A stretch of DNA of 64,000 bases from Shinella sumterensis (lineage in GTDB: Bacteria; Pseudomonadota; Alphaproteobacteria; Rhizobiales; Rhizobiaceae). The stretch covers positions 537,495 to 601,494 of the forward strand of contig NZ_MYFN02000002.1 in the NCBI RefSeq assembly GCF_004514425.2, given 5' to 3'. This document shows positions 1 through 7,878 of this stretch, piece after piece; position 1 is the first letter of the stretch; every line of letters starts with the position of its first letter. The translations under genes and the position numbers were made by a program. The notes below the pieces were generated by a model. It was not told where the DNA came from. It saw only the letters and a list, made by a program, of their open reading frames with translations, and did not search any database.

Positions 1-10
1 GGATGAGGGG
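1..10. repeat. Possible right end of a RIME1-type intergenic repeat, cut by the window edge
   Basis: The first ten bases, GGATGAGGGG, are identical to the right terminal repeat of the complete element at 8395-8511. The rest of the element would lie outside the window. A ten-base match is weak evidence on its own. Confidence 0.3.
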
Positions 11-331
11 CATCTGCTAAAAATTTCATCCCCCGCTTGCCCTTTTATCATTCAAAAGTTATAGACGCCTCATGTTGAAGACCGGCGCACAGATCATCGA
101 ACGAGTTTCCCGCGGCAGCGCAGCCGTACGCGAGCGTTCGCGCGGCTTCTCCTCGCTTCTTCTTCTCGGCCTTACGCGCGGTTGCCGGGTTCGTTGAGGA
201 GCGCCCGGCGGCCGAAAAGCCCGCCCAGGCCATAGCTCCTCGTTTCACCCCTATGCATTCATTCCGGTTCTGGCCGCCATGGCCACATTCGCCGTCGCAA
301 AATGCGCATGGTCCTTGCTACAGCGGCCTTT
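11..331. other. Intergenic region upstream of leuA, no convincing gene
   Basis: About 320 bases before the leuA leader palindrome. The minus strand can be read open for 66 codons (48-248), but the peptide is rich in Ala, Arg and Lys, has no recognisable domain, and no good Shine-Dalgarno precedes it. I see no clear promoter, RNA gene or terminator here. Confidence 0.4.
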
Positions 332-352
332 GCACGTCATGAAATGACGTGC
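332..352. promoter_or_regulatory. Perfect 9-bp inverted repeat upstream of leuA
   Basis: The arms GCACGTCAT and ATGACGTGC are perfectly complementary and separated only by GAA. The centre lies 74 bp before the leuA start. No T-run follows, so it is not a Rho-independent terminator; it could be a protein operator or an mRNA leader hairpin. The peptide that can be read through it has no run of leucine codons, so a classical leucine attenuator is not supported. Confidence 0.45.
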
Positions 353-415
353 GGCGCTGGAGAGCTTGCGCTAAGACGCTTTCGCGAATGCCGGGACGAC
401 GAAGAGACGAAGACG

Positions 416-2122
416 ATGATTTTGAAGACCCATACGCCCAAGCAGGGCATGCCCGAAGCCGCCGCCAAGTATCAGCCCTATCCCGCCATCAACATTCCCG
501 ACCGCACCTGGCCGGGCAAGGTGATCGACAAGGCGCCGATCTGGTGTTCGGTGGACCTGCGCGACGGCAACCAGTCGCTGGTCAACCCGATGGGCCACGA
601 CCGCAAGGCCCGCATGTTCCAGTTGTTGCTGGACATGGGCTTCAAGGAAATCGAGATCGGTTTCCCCTCTGCATCGCAGACCGATTTCGATTTCGCCCGT
701 TGGTGCGTCGAGCAGGGCAATGTGCCGGAAGATGTATCGCTGCAGGTGCTGGTGCAGTGCCGGCCGGAGTTGATCACCCGCACCTTCGAGGCGCTGGAAG
801 GCGCACAGAACCCGATCATCCACTTCTACAACTCGACGAGCGAATTGCAGCGCCGCGTGGTGTTCGGCAAGGACGTCCATGGCATCAAGCAGATCGCGAC
901 CGATGCCGCCAAGATGATCACCGATATGGCCGCCAAGGCCGGCGGCGGCTACCGTTTCGAATATTCGCCGGAAAGCTTCACCGGCACCGAGCTGGAAGTG
1001 GCGCTGGAGATCTGCAACGCGGTCGTCGAGATCGTGAAGCCGACGGCCGACAACAAGCTGATCCTGAACCTGCCCTCGACCGTCGAGATGGCGACGCCGA
1101 ACGTCTATGCCGACCAGATCGAGTGGATGTGCCGCAACATCGACAACCGCGAGAACGTCATCATCTCGCTGCATCCCCACAACGACCGCGGCACGGGTAT
1201 CGCGGCCACCGAACTGGGCCTGATGGCGGGTGCGGACCGCGTCGAAGGCACGCTGTTCGGCAATGGCGAGCGCACCGGCAATGTCGACGTGGTGACGCTG
1301 GCGCTCAACATGTACACGCAGGGCGTCGATCCCAAGCTGGACTGCTCGGATATCGAGCGCATCAAGTCGGTCTATGAATATTCCAACGAGATGGTCATTC
1401 CCGAGCGGCACCCCTATGTCGGCGAACTGGTCTATACGGCTTTCTCCGGCTCGCACCAGGATGCGATCAACAAGGGCATGAAGGCCATCAAGAAGGCCAA
1501 CAAGTCGCTCTGGGAAGTGCCCTACCTGCCGATCGATCCGCAGGATGTCGGCCGTTCCTACGAGGCGATCATCCGTATCAACTCGCAGTCCGGCAAGGGC
1601 GGCATCGCCTATATCCTGCAGGAAGACTACGGCATCAACCTGCCGCGCAACCTGCAGGTCGAGTTCCGCGACGAGATCCAGCGCATCACCGACGAGGAGG
1701 GCGTCGAGCTGCCGGCCAAGCGCATCCACGAAGAGTTCATGCGCACCTATGTCACGCAGCCCGACACGCGCCTGCGCTTCGTCGACCATCACACCTATCC
1801 CGATACGAACGGCAAGGGTGGCCGCATCGTTGCCGCCGAGATCACAGACGGCGGCGAGACGAAGCGCATCGAGGGCAAGGGCACCGGCCCGATCGACGGC
1901 TTCATTCACGCCCTGTCGATCTACCTGGGCATCGACATGTCGGTCGCCGACTATTCCGAACACTCGCTGCAACAGGGTTCTAATGCCGCGGCCATCGCCT
2001 ATGTCGAGGTCGTGCATCCCGGCGGCAAGCTGTTCGGCGTCGGCATCAACACGAATATCGTGACCGCCTCGCTCGAGGCGATCGTGTCTGCCGCCAACAG
2101 GGTGCTCACGACACGCCGCTGA
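416..2122 (+). CDS. leuA: 2-isopropylmalate synthase (LeuA type 2)
   Basis: Catalyses condensation of acetyl-CoA with 2-oxoisovalerate, the first committed step of leucine synthesis. The 568-residue protein matches the long LeuA2 type: an N-terminal extension, then a TIM barrel opening with the DLRDGNQ catalytic motif near residue 50, the HPHNDRGTG metal-binding motif and GTLFGNGERTGN, then a C-terminal LeuA allosteric domain that normally mediates leucine feedback inhibition. The frame stays open upstream to 302, but ATG 416 follows a purine-rich GAAGAGACGAAG and gives the family N-terminus MILKTHTPKQGMP. It is monocistronic: a strong terminator lies 20 bp after the stop. Identification is secure; the start is likely. 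Confidence 0.95.
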   Translation: MILKTHTPKQGMPEAAAKYQPYPAINIPDRTWPGKVIDKAPIWCSVDLRDGNQSLVNPMGHDRKARMFQLLLDMGFKEIEIGFPSASQTDFDFARWCVEQGNVPEDVSLQVLVQCRPELITRTFEALEGAQNPIIHFYNSTSELQRRVVFGKDVHGIKQIATDAAKMITDMAAKAGGGYRFEYSPESFTGTELEVALEICNAVVEIVKPTADNKLILNLPSTVEMATPNVYADQIEWMCRNIDNRENVIISLHPHNDRGTGIAATELGLMAGADRVEGTLFGNGERTGNVDVVTLALNMYTQGVDPKLDCSDIERIKSVYEYSNEMVIPERHPYVGELVYTAFSGSHQDAINKGMKAIKKANKSLWEVPYLPIDPQDVGRSYEAIIRINSQSGKGGIAYILQEDYGINLPRNLQVEFRDEIQRITDEEGVELPAKRIHEEFMRTYVTQPDTRLRFVDHHTYPDTNGKGGRIVAAEITDGGETKRIEGKGTGPIDGFIHALSIYLGIDMSVADYSEHSLQQGSNAAAIAYVEVVHPGGKLFGVGINTNIVTASLEAIVSAANRVLTTRR

Positions 2123-2142
2123 TCGGCCGTCATCAGACATCG

Positions 2143-2176
2143 AAACCCGGCAATCGCATTGCCGGGTTTTTTGTTT
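2143..2176 (+). terminator. Rho-independent terminator of leuA
   Basis: Perfect 12-bp stem AAACCCGGCAAT / ATTGCCGGGTTT around a CGC loop, followed by a T-rich tract (TTTTGTTTT). Confidence 0.92.
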
Positions 2177-2252
2177 TGGGTCTGTCGGTCTGGCCGAATG
2201 CCGTTCGTCTTCCAGATATCGATCAACCAGACACCGAAGAGAGGATCATGTC

Positions 2253-2726
2253 ATGGCGAAGAACACCATCTGCATCTGGTACGACAAGGATGCCGAGGCG
2301 GCCGCACGCTTCTATGCGCAAACCTTTCCCGACAGCTCTGTCGGCGCCGTCACGCGTGCGCCCGGCGACTATCCCAGCGGCAAGGAGGGGGAGGTGATCG
2401 TCGTCGCCTTCACCGTGGCGGGTGTTGAATGCATCGGCCTCAACGGGGGCCCGATCTTCAAGCACAACGAGGCCTTCTCCTTCCAGATCTCCACGGAGGA
2501 CCAGGAGGAGACCGACCGCTACTGGAACGCCATCGTCGGCAATGGCGGGCAGGAAAGCGAATGCGGCTGGTGCAAGGATCGCTGGGGCATTTCCTGGCAG
2601 ATCACGCCGCGTGTGCTGACGGAGGCGCTTGCCGCAGGTGGTGCGGAAGCCAAGCGCGCTTTCAATGCGATGATGACAATGAAGAAGATCGACGTCGCGG
2701 CGATCGAAGCGGCACGGCGCGGCTGA
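2253..2726 (+). CDS. VOC-superfamily protein of the PhnB / 3-demethylubiquinone methyltransferase-like type
   Basis: A 157-residue protein with the compact beta-alpha-beta-beta-beta fold pattern of PhnB-like VOC proteins: an N-terminal IWYDKDAEAAARFYAQTFPDS strand-helix, a central ALNGG-like segment (IGLNGGPIFKHNEAFSF) and CGWCKDRWGISWQITP, typical of the PF06983 family. These proteins are often annotated as 3-demethylubiquinone-9 3-methyltransferase, but they lack a SAM-binding domain and true function is generally unknown. The ATG at 2253 is preceded by GAGAGGATCATGTC (GAGAGGA Shine-Dalgarno). It converges with the anti-sigma factor gene downstream. Confidence 0.85.
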   Translation: MAKNTICIWYDKDAEAAARFYAQTFPDSSVGAVTRAPGDYPSGKEGEVIVVAFTVAGVECIGLNGGPIFKHNEAFSFQISTEDQEETDRYWNAIVGNGGQESECGWCKDRWGISWQITPRVLTEALAAGGAEAKRAFNAMMTMKKIDVAAIEAARRG

Positions 2727-2791
2727 GGCCGGAGCCTTTCCATCCGGCGCGGAATCGCTTCCGCGTCGGACGATTCGGCAGAACGAAAAAC

Positions 2792-3652
2792 TCAGATCGT
2801 CGTGGAGACAGCCTCGGCGATACGCTCGAGATCCGGGTCGGCGGACGGGCCGACGACCACAAAGGAGGCATCGCCCTTCTGCCAGGAAATGAGCCCGACA
2901 TCGTTGCGCATGCTTTCCACCATCGCGGTGGTCCCCTCGACCGGGTCGCTCTTCAGGAAACAGATCGCGAAGATCTCGTTTTCGGCGTCCCGGTAGAGCA
3001 GTTGCGCCGTCGGCTTGCCGTTGGCGACCAAGAGACGTGCGCCTTCGAAGGTCAGCTTCTGCGCCGTCAGGTCGGGCACGGTGAAGGCCACGCCGGTGCT
3101 CGCCGAGAGCCACTCCGCGATATGGTCCTTCTCGCTTGCCGGCACTTCCACGAGATGACGCGCCTGCCGCGCATAGATGCGGTGATAATCGGCGATATCG
3201 TCGAGCCAGGTTCGGGCGGGCGTGAATTCGTTTGCGGCGGACTGGAACGAGGTCTGCTTCTGCTCCGAAATCAGGTAGCCCACGGCGCCGCCGGCGAGAA
3301 AGATCACCAGCGAGGCAGCCAGCGCCTGCGGCCAGAAGGCGCTCCGGCGCGGGGCGCGGGTTTCCGAAATCGGGATGGCGGCAAAGCCGAGAGACGACGA
3401 CGTGTCGTCATCGCGGCCGCGGGCTTCCTTGATGTTGCGCACCAGATCGAGCGGGATCGGCTCCTGCAGCATCCTCTCGAAGGCGCGGGCGCCGAACTCG
3501 CTGCCGAGCTTGAGCTTTTCGTAGACGGCGCGTGCGGCGGCATCCTCGGCGAGGATCGCGTCGATTTCGGCCACTTCGTCCGCCGGCAACTGGCCGTCGA
3601 GATAGGCGGACAGGCGGACTTCCAACGGGAGACCCTGCGTACTTCCAACCAT
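2792..3652 (-). CDS. Membrane-anchored anti-sigma factor
   Basis: A 286-residue protein with an N-terminal cytoplasmic anti-sigma domain (LSAYLDGQLPADEVAEIDAI, residues about 14-34, the typical LxAYLDGEL opening), one predicted transmembrane helix near residues 108-128, and a periplasmic C-terminal half. No HxxxCxxC zinc motif is present in the anti-sigma domain, so it is not of the ZAS class. Its start overlaps the sigma factor stop by one base (TGATG), implying translational coupling. It would hold the sigma factor inactive at the membrane until an envelope-side signal is sensed. The signal cannot be read from the sequence. Confidence 0.88.
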   Translation of the reverse strand: MVGSTQGLPLEVRLSAYLDGQLPADEVAEIDAILAEDAAARAVYEKLKLGSEFGARAFERMLQEPIPLDLVRNIKEARGRDDDTSSSLGFAAIPISETRAPRRSAFWPQALAASLVIFLAGGAVGYLISEQKQTSFQSAANEFTPARTWLDDIADYHRIYARQARHLVEVPASEKDHIAEWLSASTGVAFTVPDLTAQKLTFEGARLLVANGKPTAQLLYRDAENEIFAICFLKSDPVEGTTAMVESMRNDVGLISWQKGDASFVVVGPSADPDLERIAEAVSTTI

Positions 3653-4170
3653 CAGGCCCTCCTTTCCGTCTGCTCGGAGACCATGGCCGACAGCCTGATG
3701 CGCGCCGCCGAAAGCCGGCTCATCACGGTGCCGATCGGTATGCCGAGAATATCGGCCGCCTCGCGGTAGCTGTGGCCTTCGACATTCACCAGAAGGAAGA
3801 CGCTGGACAGGCCTTCAGGCATCGTCATGATCAATTTGTGCAACTGCTTGGCATAGACCGCCTTGTCGGCCGATGCCTCGATATGCAGGCTATCCTGCTC
3901 GGCCACGTCTACCGTGCCGGACCCTGTGCGGACCTTTCGCTTGCGGATTTCGTCCACCCAGAGATTGCGCGTCATTGCATAAACCCAGCTTTCGAGCCGA
4001 CCCTCACCGTTCCAGAGATGGCACCGCGTGATCGCTCTTTCGCACGCCTCCTGCACGAGATCGTCTGCATCGCTGCCGTTGCGCGTCAGGGTCATGGCGA
4101 AACGACGCAGCTTCGGCAGCAAATTGACCAGTTCTCGCCGGAACTCATTCGATTCAGCCGTCGGACGCAT
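3652..4170 (-). CDS. ECF-family RNA polymerase sigma factor
   Basis: A 172-residue sigma-70 family protein of group 4. Region 2 (about residues 10-80) contains DADDLVQEACERA and the -10 recognition helix RLESWVYAMTRNLWVDEIRKRK. Region 4 (about 108-165) has the helix-turn-helix EGHSYREAADILGIPIGTVMSRLSAARIRL. It is co-transcribed with the anti-sigma gene immediately downstream. An ECF-type promoter motif lies about 100 bp upstream (4270-4294), which would fit autoregulation. It is not the general stress EcfG locus, since no nepR or phyR is adjacent. Group assignment within the ECF classification is not attempted with confidence. Confidence 0.92.
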   Translation of the reverse strand: MRPTAESNEFRRELVNLLPKLRRFAMTLTRNGSDADDLVQEACERAITRCHLWNGEGRLESWVYAMTRNLWVDEIRKRKVRTGSGTVDVAEQDSLHIEASADKAVYAKQLHKLIMTMPEGLSSVFLLVNVEGHSYREAADILGIPIGTVMSRLSAARIRLSAMVSEQTERRA

Positions 4171-4269
4171 TGCTTTTCCAGGGAAACGTTTGGGATCAAA
4201 GCTCTATTCGCCGCCGCGATGACGGCGAATGCCTGATATGAAACATTCTTCCACTGGTCTGCAAGCATG

Positions 4270-4294
4270 AACGGCACCCGGATGAGCAGTTTCC
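4270..4294 (-). promoter_or_regulatory. Candidate ECF-type promoter upstream of the sigma factor gene
   Basis: Read on the minus strand, GGAAA is followed after 16 bases by CGTT, one mismatch from the alphaproteobacterial ECF consensus GGAAC-N16/17-CGTT. It lies about 100 bp before the sigma factor ATG. Short motifs like this occur by chance, so support is modest. Confidence 0.3.
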
Positions 4295-4362
4295 TGCGTT
4301 CCCGTCTGGATTGTCTGTCGGTTTCCGGCGTCGTCAGTGTCCCAAGGCACGCAAGGCCGATG

Positions 4363-4965
4363 TCAGTAGGCGGTGCGTTCGCCGCCGAGCGATTGCAGGA
4401 GCGCGCGATAGGCCCAGGTGTTTTCACCGCCGCGGTCGCGAATCTCGACGAGCTGCACGCGGGCACCCTCGACATCGCCCTGCTCGAGCAGCGCCTGGCC
4501 CATATAGGAGCGGGCGAGAATGTAGTTCTCGTCCTTCTGAAGCGCGCGCTTGTAGTAGGTCATGCCGAGCTCGATGTTGCCCAGCTTGCGGGTGTTGTAG
4601 CCCATATAGTTGAGGATGCGCGGATCCTCCTGGTCATAGGCGGCGCGCAGCGCTCGAAGCGCATTTTCATGCTGGCCGGCATAGGCGAATTCGCGCGCGG
4701 CTTCATAGAGCTTGTCGTCGATGCGGCGCTCGCTCTTTTTCTGTTCCTCTTCCGTCGGCTTCTTCTCCGCCGGTTTCAGGTCTTCCGGCGCGACGCATTC
4801 CTTCTTTTCGTCGCTCCAGATCTTGCCGTCGGTGCAGGTCGTCGTGGTCTCGGTCGCGACAGGGGGTGTCGTCGTATCGGACTCTGCGGCCCGCGCCGGC
4901 AAGAAGGCCGCAAGCGAGACGGCGGCGCAAAGTGAGAGCAGCAGTTTATGGCGGTGAATGGTCAT
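4363..4965 (-). CDS. Exported TPR-repeat protein
   Basis: A 200-residue protein with a Sec signal peptide (KLLLSLCAAVSLAAFLPARA, cleavage after ARA near residue 26). It then has a low-complexity Thr/Pro segment with two cysteines (CTDGKIWSDEKKEC), a Lys/Glu-rich linker, and about three tetratricopeptide-like helix pairs from residue 80 onward (EFAYAGQHENALRALRAAYD, LGNIELGMTYYKRALQKDE, ILARSYMGQALLEQGDVEGA). It is therefore likely periplasmic and a protein-interaction module. The start ATG at 4965 is preceded by GGAGGGAACCC. Specific function is not recognisable. It sits between the ECF locus and a phosphoesterase gene, on the same strand as both. Confidence 0.8.
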   Translation of the reverse strand: MTIHRHKLLLSLCAAVSLAAFLPARAAESDTTTPPVATETTTTCTDGKIWSDEKKECVAPEDLKPAEKKPTEEEQKKSERRIDDKLYEAAREFAYAGQHENALRALRAAYDQEDPRILNYMGYNTRKLGNIELGMTYYKRALQKDENYILARSYMGQALLEQGDVEGARVQLVEIRDRGGENTWAYRALLQSLGGERTAY

Positions 4966-5095
4966 GGGTTCCCTCCGAACGTGTCGACTGCCGGGTGCTG
5001 GCCGTCAGGGAAGCGGGCCCGTCCGATGTCGTCGCATCCGCCGGGGCTGTCCAAGAAATCATGACGGATCAATGGTGTGATTTATTCGGAGGTTT

Positions 5096-5998
5096 CTAGA
5101 ATTTTGTCATTTCCGCAAGTGCCAGACTTTGGGCGTCCAGCGTCAGGGCGTAACGTTCGCGCAGGATGTTCCAATCGCCCGGCGAACCGGAGATCGAGAA
5201 GAGATTGTAGCCCGCCGGCGGCTTGTGCCCGCCCGGCCCCTGCGAGGCGGACGCGATGCCGACGACCGGCACGGGCTTCGTCTGGCCGGGCAGCCAGTGC
5301 ACGGTGTCGAGATGGGTATGGCCGTGCAGCACGAGCTCGGCGCCGCCGCTGGTGATGGTCGCGGCGAAGCGGCGGATGCCGATCATGCGCTTGTGGAAGG
5401 CGGTGGCGCCGCGGATGGGCGGATGGTGGATGAGCACGACGCGGAACAGGCCGGCTTCGCCCGCCGCCCGCAGCATGTTGACGGTCTCGCGCGCCTGCCG
5501 CCTGCCGAAATAGCCGGAGGCGGAGAAGGGCGGGGTCGCGACCGCCGTCGAGCAGCCGATGATGGCGACCGGCCCGCGCACGCGCAGATAGGGGAAGACA
5601 TGCATGTCCTCCTGCCATTCCACCGGGGCGGCGTCGCCGCGCATATAGGGATACCAGGCGCGCGTCGATTTCTCGTAGGCGCCGCGCACATAGGCATCGT
5701 GATTGCCCGGCACGACCGAGACGTTTTCCGGCTGGCCCGCCTCGGCGAGCCAGTGGCGCACGGCCGCAATCTCCAGCCGCGAGGCGAGGTTCACGAGGTC
5801 GCCGGTGATCGCCAGATGATCGGGCGCCTTTTGCTCGATATCGTCGAGCACGAGGTCGAGCGTGTTGGTGAAGAGATGCCGTCGGCGATTGCGATGCCAG
5901 TTGACGAAGCCCGTGATGCGCTTGGAAAACAGTTCCACGAAGGTGAGGGCGGGCAGCGGCCCGAGATGGACATCCGAGATATGGGCAAGTCTGAACAT
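5096..5998 (-). CDS. Calcineurin-like metallophosphoesterase
   Basis: A 300-residue protein with the full set of calcineurin-type dimetal motifs: AHISDVHLG (DxH) at residue 5, ITGDLVN (GDxxN), VVPGNHDAY (GNHD), LIHHPP (H), and VLHGHTH (GHxH). It belongs to the CpdA-like branch, whose members include cyclic-nucleotide phosphodiesterases, but substrate cannot be read from the motifs. No signal peptide, so cytoplasmic. Divergent from the NUDIX gene at 6108; the 109-bp gap between them must hold both promoters. Confidence 0.88.
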   Translation of the reverse strand: MFRLAHISDVHLGPLPALTFVELFSKRITGFVNWHRNRRRHLFTNTLDLVLDDIEQKAPDHLAITGDLVNLASRLEIAAVRHWLAEAGQPENVSVVPGNHDAYVRGAYEKSTRAWYPYMRGDAAPVEWQEDMHVFPYLRVRGPVAIIGCSTAVATPPFSASGYFGRRQARETVNMLRAAGEAGLFRVVLIHHPPIRGATAFHKRMIGIRRFAATITSGGAELVLHGHTHLDTVHWLPGQTKPVPVVGIASASQGPGGHKPPAGYNLFSISGSPGDWNILRERYALTLDAQSLALAEMTKF

Positions 5999-6107
5999 AC
6001 CCTTCCTTAGAGCATAAGGTCGTTAAGGGAAACGCAAGGCGTGGATATTCCGGCCTGGGCGATCACGCAGGCTTGATTTGCGGACGGCGTTGCTGCGAAG
6101 TGCCGGA

Positions 6108-6605
6108 ATGGAACAGGACACGCTGCCCGATTTTCCGACCCGAAGCCTTCAGGCGCGGCTCCTGACATGGGTGCTGCACCGCTATTTCGCATGGTCTCGC
6201 GGCATGACGATGGGCGTGCGTGCGGCCTGTTTCGATGCCGATGGCCGTGTCTTCCTCGTGCGCCACAGCTACGTGCCCGGTTGGCATCTGCCCGGCGGCG
6301 GGATCGAACGCGGCGAGACCGCGCTTCAGGCGCTCGCCAAGGAGATGCGCGAGGAGGGCAATCTCGAAATCGGTGCCGCGCCGCGCCTGCTCCACGTCTA
6401 TTTCAACCGGCGGACCAGCAAGCGCGACCACGTGCTGTTCTACCGCTGCGACGGCGTGACCCAGACCGCCCCGCGCCTCAAGGACCGGGAGATCGTCGAG
6501 GCAGGTTTCTTCAGCCTGGACGCACTGCCGGCCGGAACGACCGCGGCCACCCGCCGGCGGCTGGAGGAAATCGCCGGCCGGTTGCCTTTCGCGGATATCT
6601 GGTAG
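6108..6605 (+). CDS. NUDIX hydrolase
   Basis: A 165-residue NUDIX-fold protein. The Nudix box begins near residue 65 (HLPGGGIERGETALQAL, then AKEMREEGNLEI), with the catalytic REUxEE core present as KEMREEG. NUDIX enzymes hydrolyse nucleoside diphosphates linked to other moieties; substrate is unknown. An upstream TTG at 6078 would add ten residues, but ATG 6108 fits the family better. Convergent with the glutathione transferase gene, with the stops one base apart. Confidence 0.85.
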   Translation: MEQDTLPDFPTRSLQARLLTWVLHRYFAWSRGMTMGVRAACFDADGRVFLVRHSYVPGWHLPGGGIERGETALQALAKEMREEGNLEIGAAPRLLHVYFNRRTSKRDHVLFYRCDGVTQTAPRLKDREIVEAGFFSLDALPAGTTAATRRRLEEIAGRLPFADIW

Positions 6606-6606
6606 G

Positions 6607-7593
6607 TCAGGCCGCCTTCAGCTTCTCCCGGCCGTGGGGCGCGTTTAGGTCGAGAGACGGGCCGACCGGGACGATGCCCGTCGGGTTGATCATGGTGTGG
6701 GAGCGGTAATAGTGCTCCTTGATGTGGCGCATGTTGACGGTCTCGGCGACGCCCGGCACCTGGTAGAGCTCGCGCAGGTAGCCGTATAGGTTGGGGTAAT
6801 CGGCGATCCGGCGGATGTTGCATTTGAAGTGGCCGACATAGACCGGATCGAAGCGCACCAGCGTCGTGAAGAGCCGCCAGTCTGCCTCGGTGATGCGGCC
6901 GCCCGTCAGGTAGCGGTTCTTTTCGAGCCGGTCCTCCAGGCTGTCGAGCGTTTCGAACAGCGTGGTGACGCTGCCCTCATAGGCCTCCTGGGTGGTAGCG
7001 AAGCCGGCCTTGTAGACGCCGTTGTTGACGGTGTCGTAGATCCGGTCGTTCAGCGCGTCGATTTCGCTGCGCAGCATTTCGGGGTAGAAATCGTCGGTCG
7101 AACCGGTCAGGTGGTCGAAGGCGGAGTTGAACATGCGGATGATCTCGGCGGATTCGTTCGAGACCATGCGGTTCTGCTTCTTGTCCCACAGGACCGGGAC
7201 GGTGACGCGGCCGGAATAGTGCGGATCGGCCTTGAGATAGACCTCGTAGAGCGCAGAGGCGCCGAACAGGGGATCGAGCGTGCCGCCGTTCTCGCCCTTG
7301 AATTCCCAGCCCTTCGATAGCATCAGCGGATCGACGACGGAGACGGTGATGAGGTCTTCCAGCTTCTTCAGCGTGCGGAAGATCAGCGTGCGGTGCGCCC
7401 AGGGGCAGGCATAGGAGACATAGAGATGGTAGCGGTCGGCTTCGGCCGCAAAGCCGCCTTCGCCGCTCGGGCCCGGCGCGCCGTCCGGCGTGATCCAGTT
7501 GCGGAACTGCGAAACGGAGCGCTTGAAATGACCCTTGGTGGCCTTCGTGTCGTACCAGACGTCGTGCCAGACGCCGTCAACCAGCATGCCCAT
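6607..7593 (-). CDS. yqjG: Glutathionyl-hydroquinone reductase (YqjG/ECM4-type glutathione S-transferase)
   Basis: A 328-residue Xi-class glutathione transferase. The catalytic thiol motif ACPWAHRTLI (Cys63) is characteristic of glutathionyl-hydroquinone reductases, which remove glutathione from glutathionylated quinones using a second GSH. The C-terminal helical domain carries WRLFTTLVRFDPVYVGHFKCN, conserved in the family, and length matches E. coli YqjG (328). No signal peptide. The start at 7593 is preceded by a GAAGGAGAAGATC Shine-Dalgarno. Confidence 0.92.
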   Translation of the reverse strand: MGMLVDGVWHDVWYDTKATKGHFKRSVSQFRNWITPDGAPGPSGEGGFAAEADRYHLYVSYACPWAHRTLIFRTLKKLEDLITVSVVDPLMLSKGWEFKGENGGTLDPLFGASALYEVYLKADPHYSGRVTVPVLWDKKQNRMVSNESAEIIRMFNSAFDHLTGSTDDFYPEMLRSEIDALNDRIYDTVNNGVYKAGFATTQEAYEGSVTTLFETLDSLEDRLEKNRYLTGGRITEADWRLFTTLVRFDPVYVGHFKCNIRRIADYPNLYGYLRELYQVPGVAETVNMRHIKEHYYRSHTMINPTGIVPVGPSLDLNAPHGREKLKAA

Positions 7594-7698
7594 GATCTTC
7601 TCCTTCTGATCGGCCCGGCGGCCGTGAACTTGGGGTCATAGATAGCGCATGGGTCCGCACTGGATAGGCGCAATTTCGTGAACAGTGCGTTTTGCCCT

Positions 7699-7725
7699 TT
7701 GACGAAAGCAAATTTTCTGCTATCG
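7699..7725 (+). promoter_or_regulatory. Candidate housekeeping promoter for the GNAT leader/gene
   Basis: TTGACG and CTATCG with 15 bases between them resemble the rhizobial CTTGAC-N17-CTATAT consensus, though the spacing is short. The surrounding sequence is locally AT-richer (AAAGCAAATTTTCTG). Confidence 0.3.
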
Positions 7726-7770
7726 GCGCAGTCCAGCACCGGCACTCAAGCCGGCGAGGAAGACGAACGC

Positions 7771-7803
7771 ATGTTCCATACGGGAAACCCACGACGACGC
7801 TGA
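7771..7803 (+). CDS. Possible ten-residue leader peptide upstream of the GNAT gene
   Basis: ATG at 7771 is preceded by GGCGAGGAAGACGAACGC (AGGA about nine bases away) and encodes MFHTGNPRRR followed by TGA. The TGA overlaps a second ATG at 7803 (TGATG), whose frame begins Met-Leu-Leu-Leu-Arg-Pro-Leu and runs past the GNAT start in another frame. The arrangement resembles a translated leader, but no terminator hairpin with a T-run follows, so attenuation is not demonstrated. Confidence 0.3.
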   Translation: MFHTGNPRRR

Positions 7804-7878
7804 TGCTCCTGCTGCGCCCCCTTCGGCGGCGGCGCGATAACCCGCATCCCCAAGCTTCGTATCCGGTTTCCTATCGCC

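Larger units (their letters stand above)
7594..7878. other. Divergent intergenic region with short upstream open frames
   Basis: 285 bases between yqjG (minus) and the GNAT gene (plus). It carries a candidate plus-strand promoter (7699-7725), a ten-codon ORF with a good Shine-Dalgarno (7771-7803), an overlapping second frame opening at 7803 with Leu-Leu-Leu codons, and a GC-rich hairpin at about 7814-7835. See separate entries. Confidence 0.4.

Noticed and set aside
48-248. 66-codon open frame on the minus strand at the window start
   Set aside because: No domain, no ribosome site and skewed Ala/Arg/Lys composition typical of antisense frames in GC-rich DNA.
371-2140. Very long open frame antisense to leuA (and similar ones opposite the ABC exporters and the bc1 genes)
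   Set aside because: Long antisense frames are expected at this GC content; translations have no recognisable domains and mirror strongly conserved genes.
7801-7803. In-frame TGA before a Cys-rich codon run upstream of the GNAT gene, as possible selenocysteine or a Cys attenuator
   Set aside because: No SECIS-like hairpin with the right spacing or selenoprotein family; the frame is more simply a short leader plus untranslated sequence.
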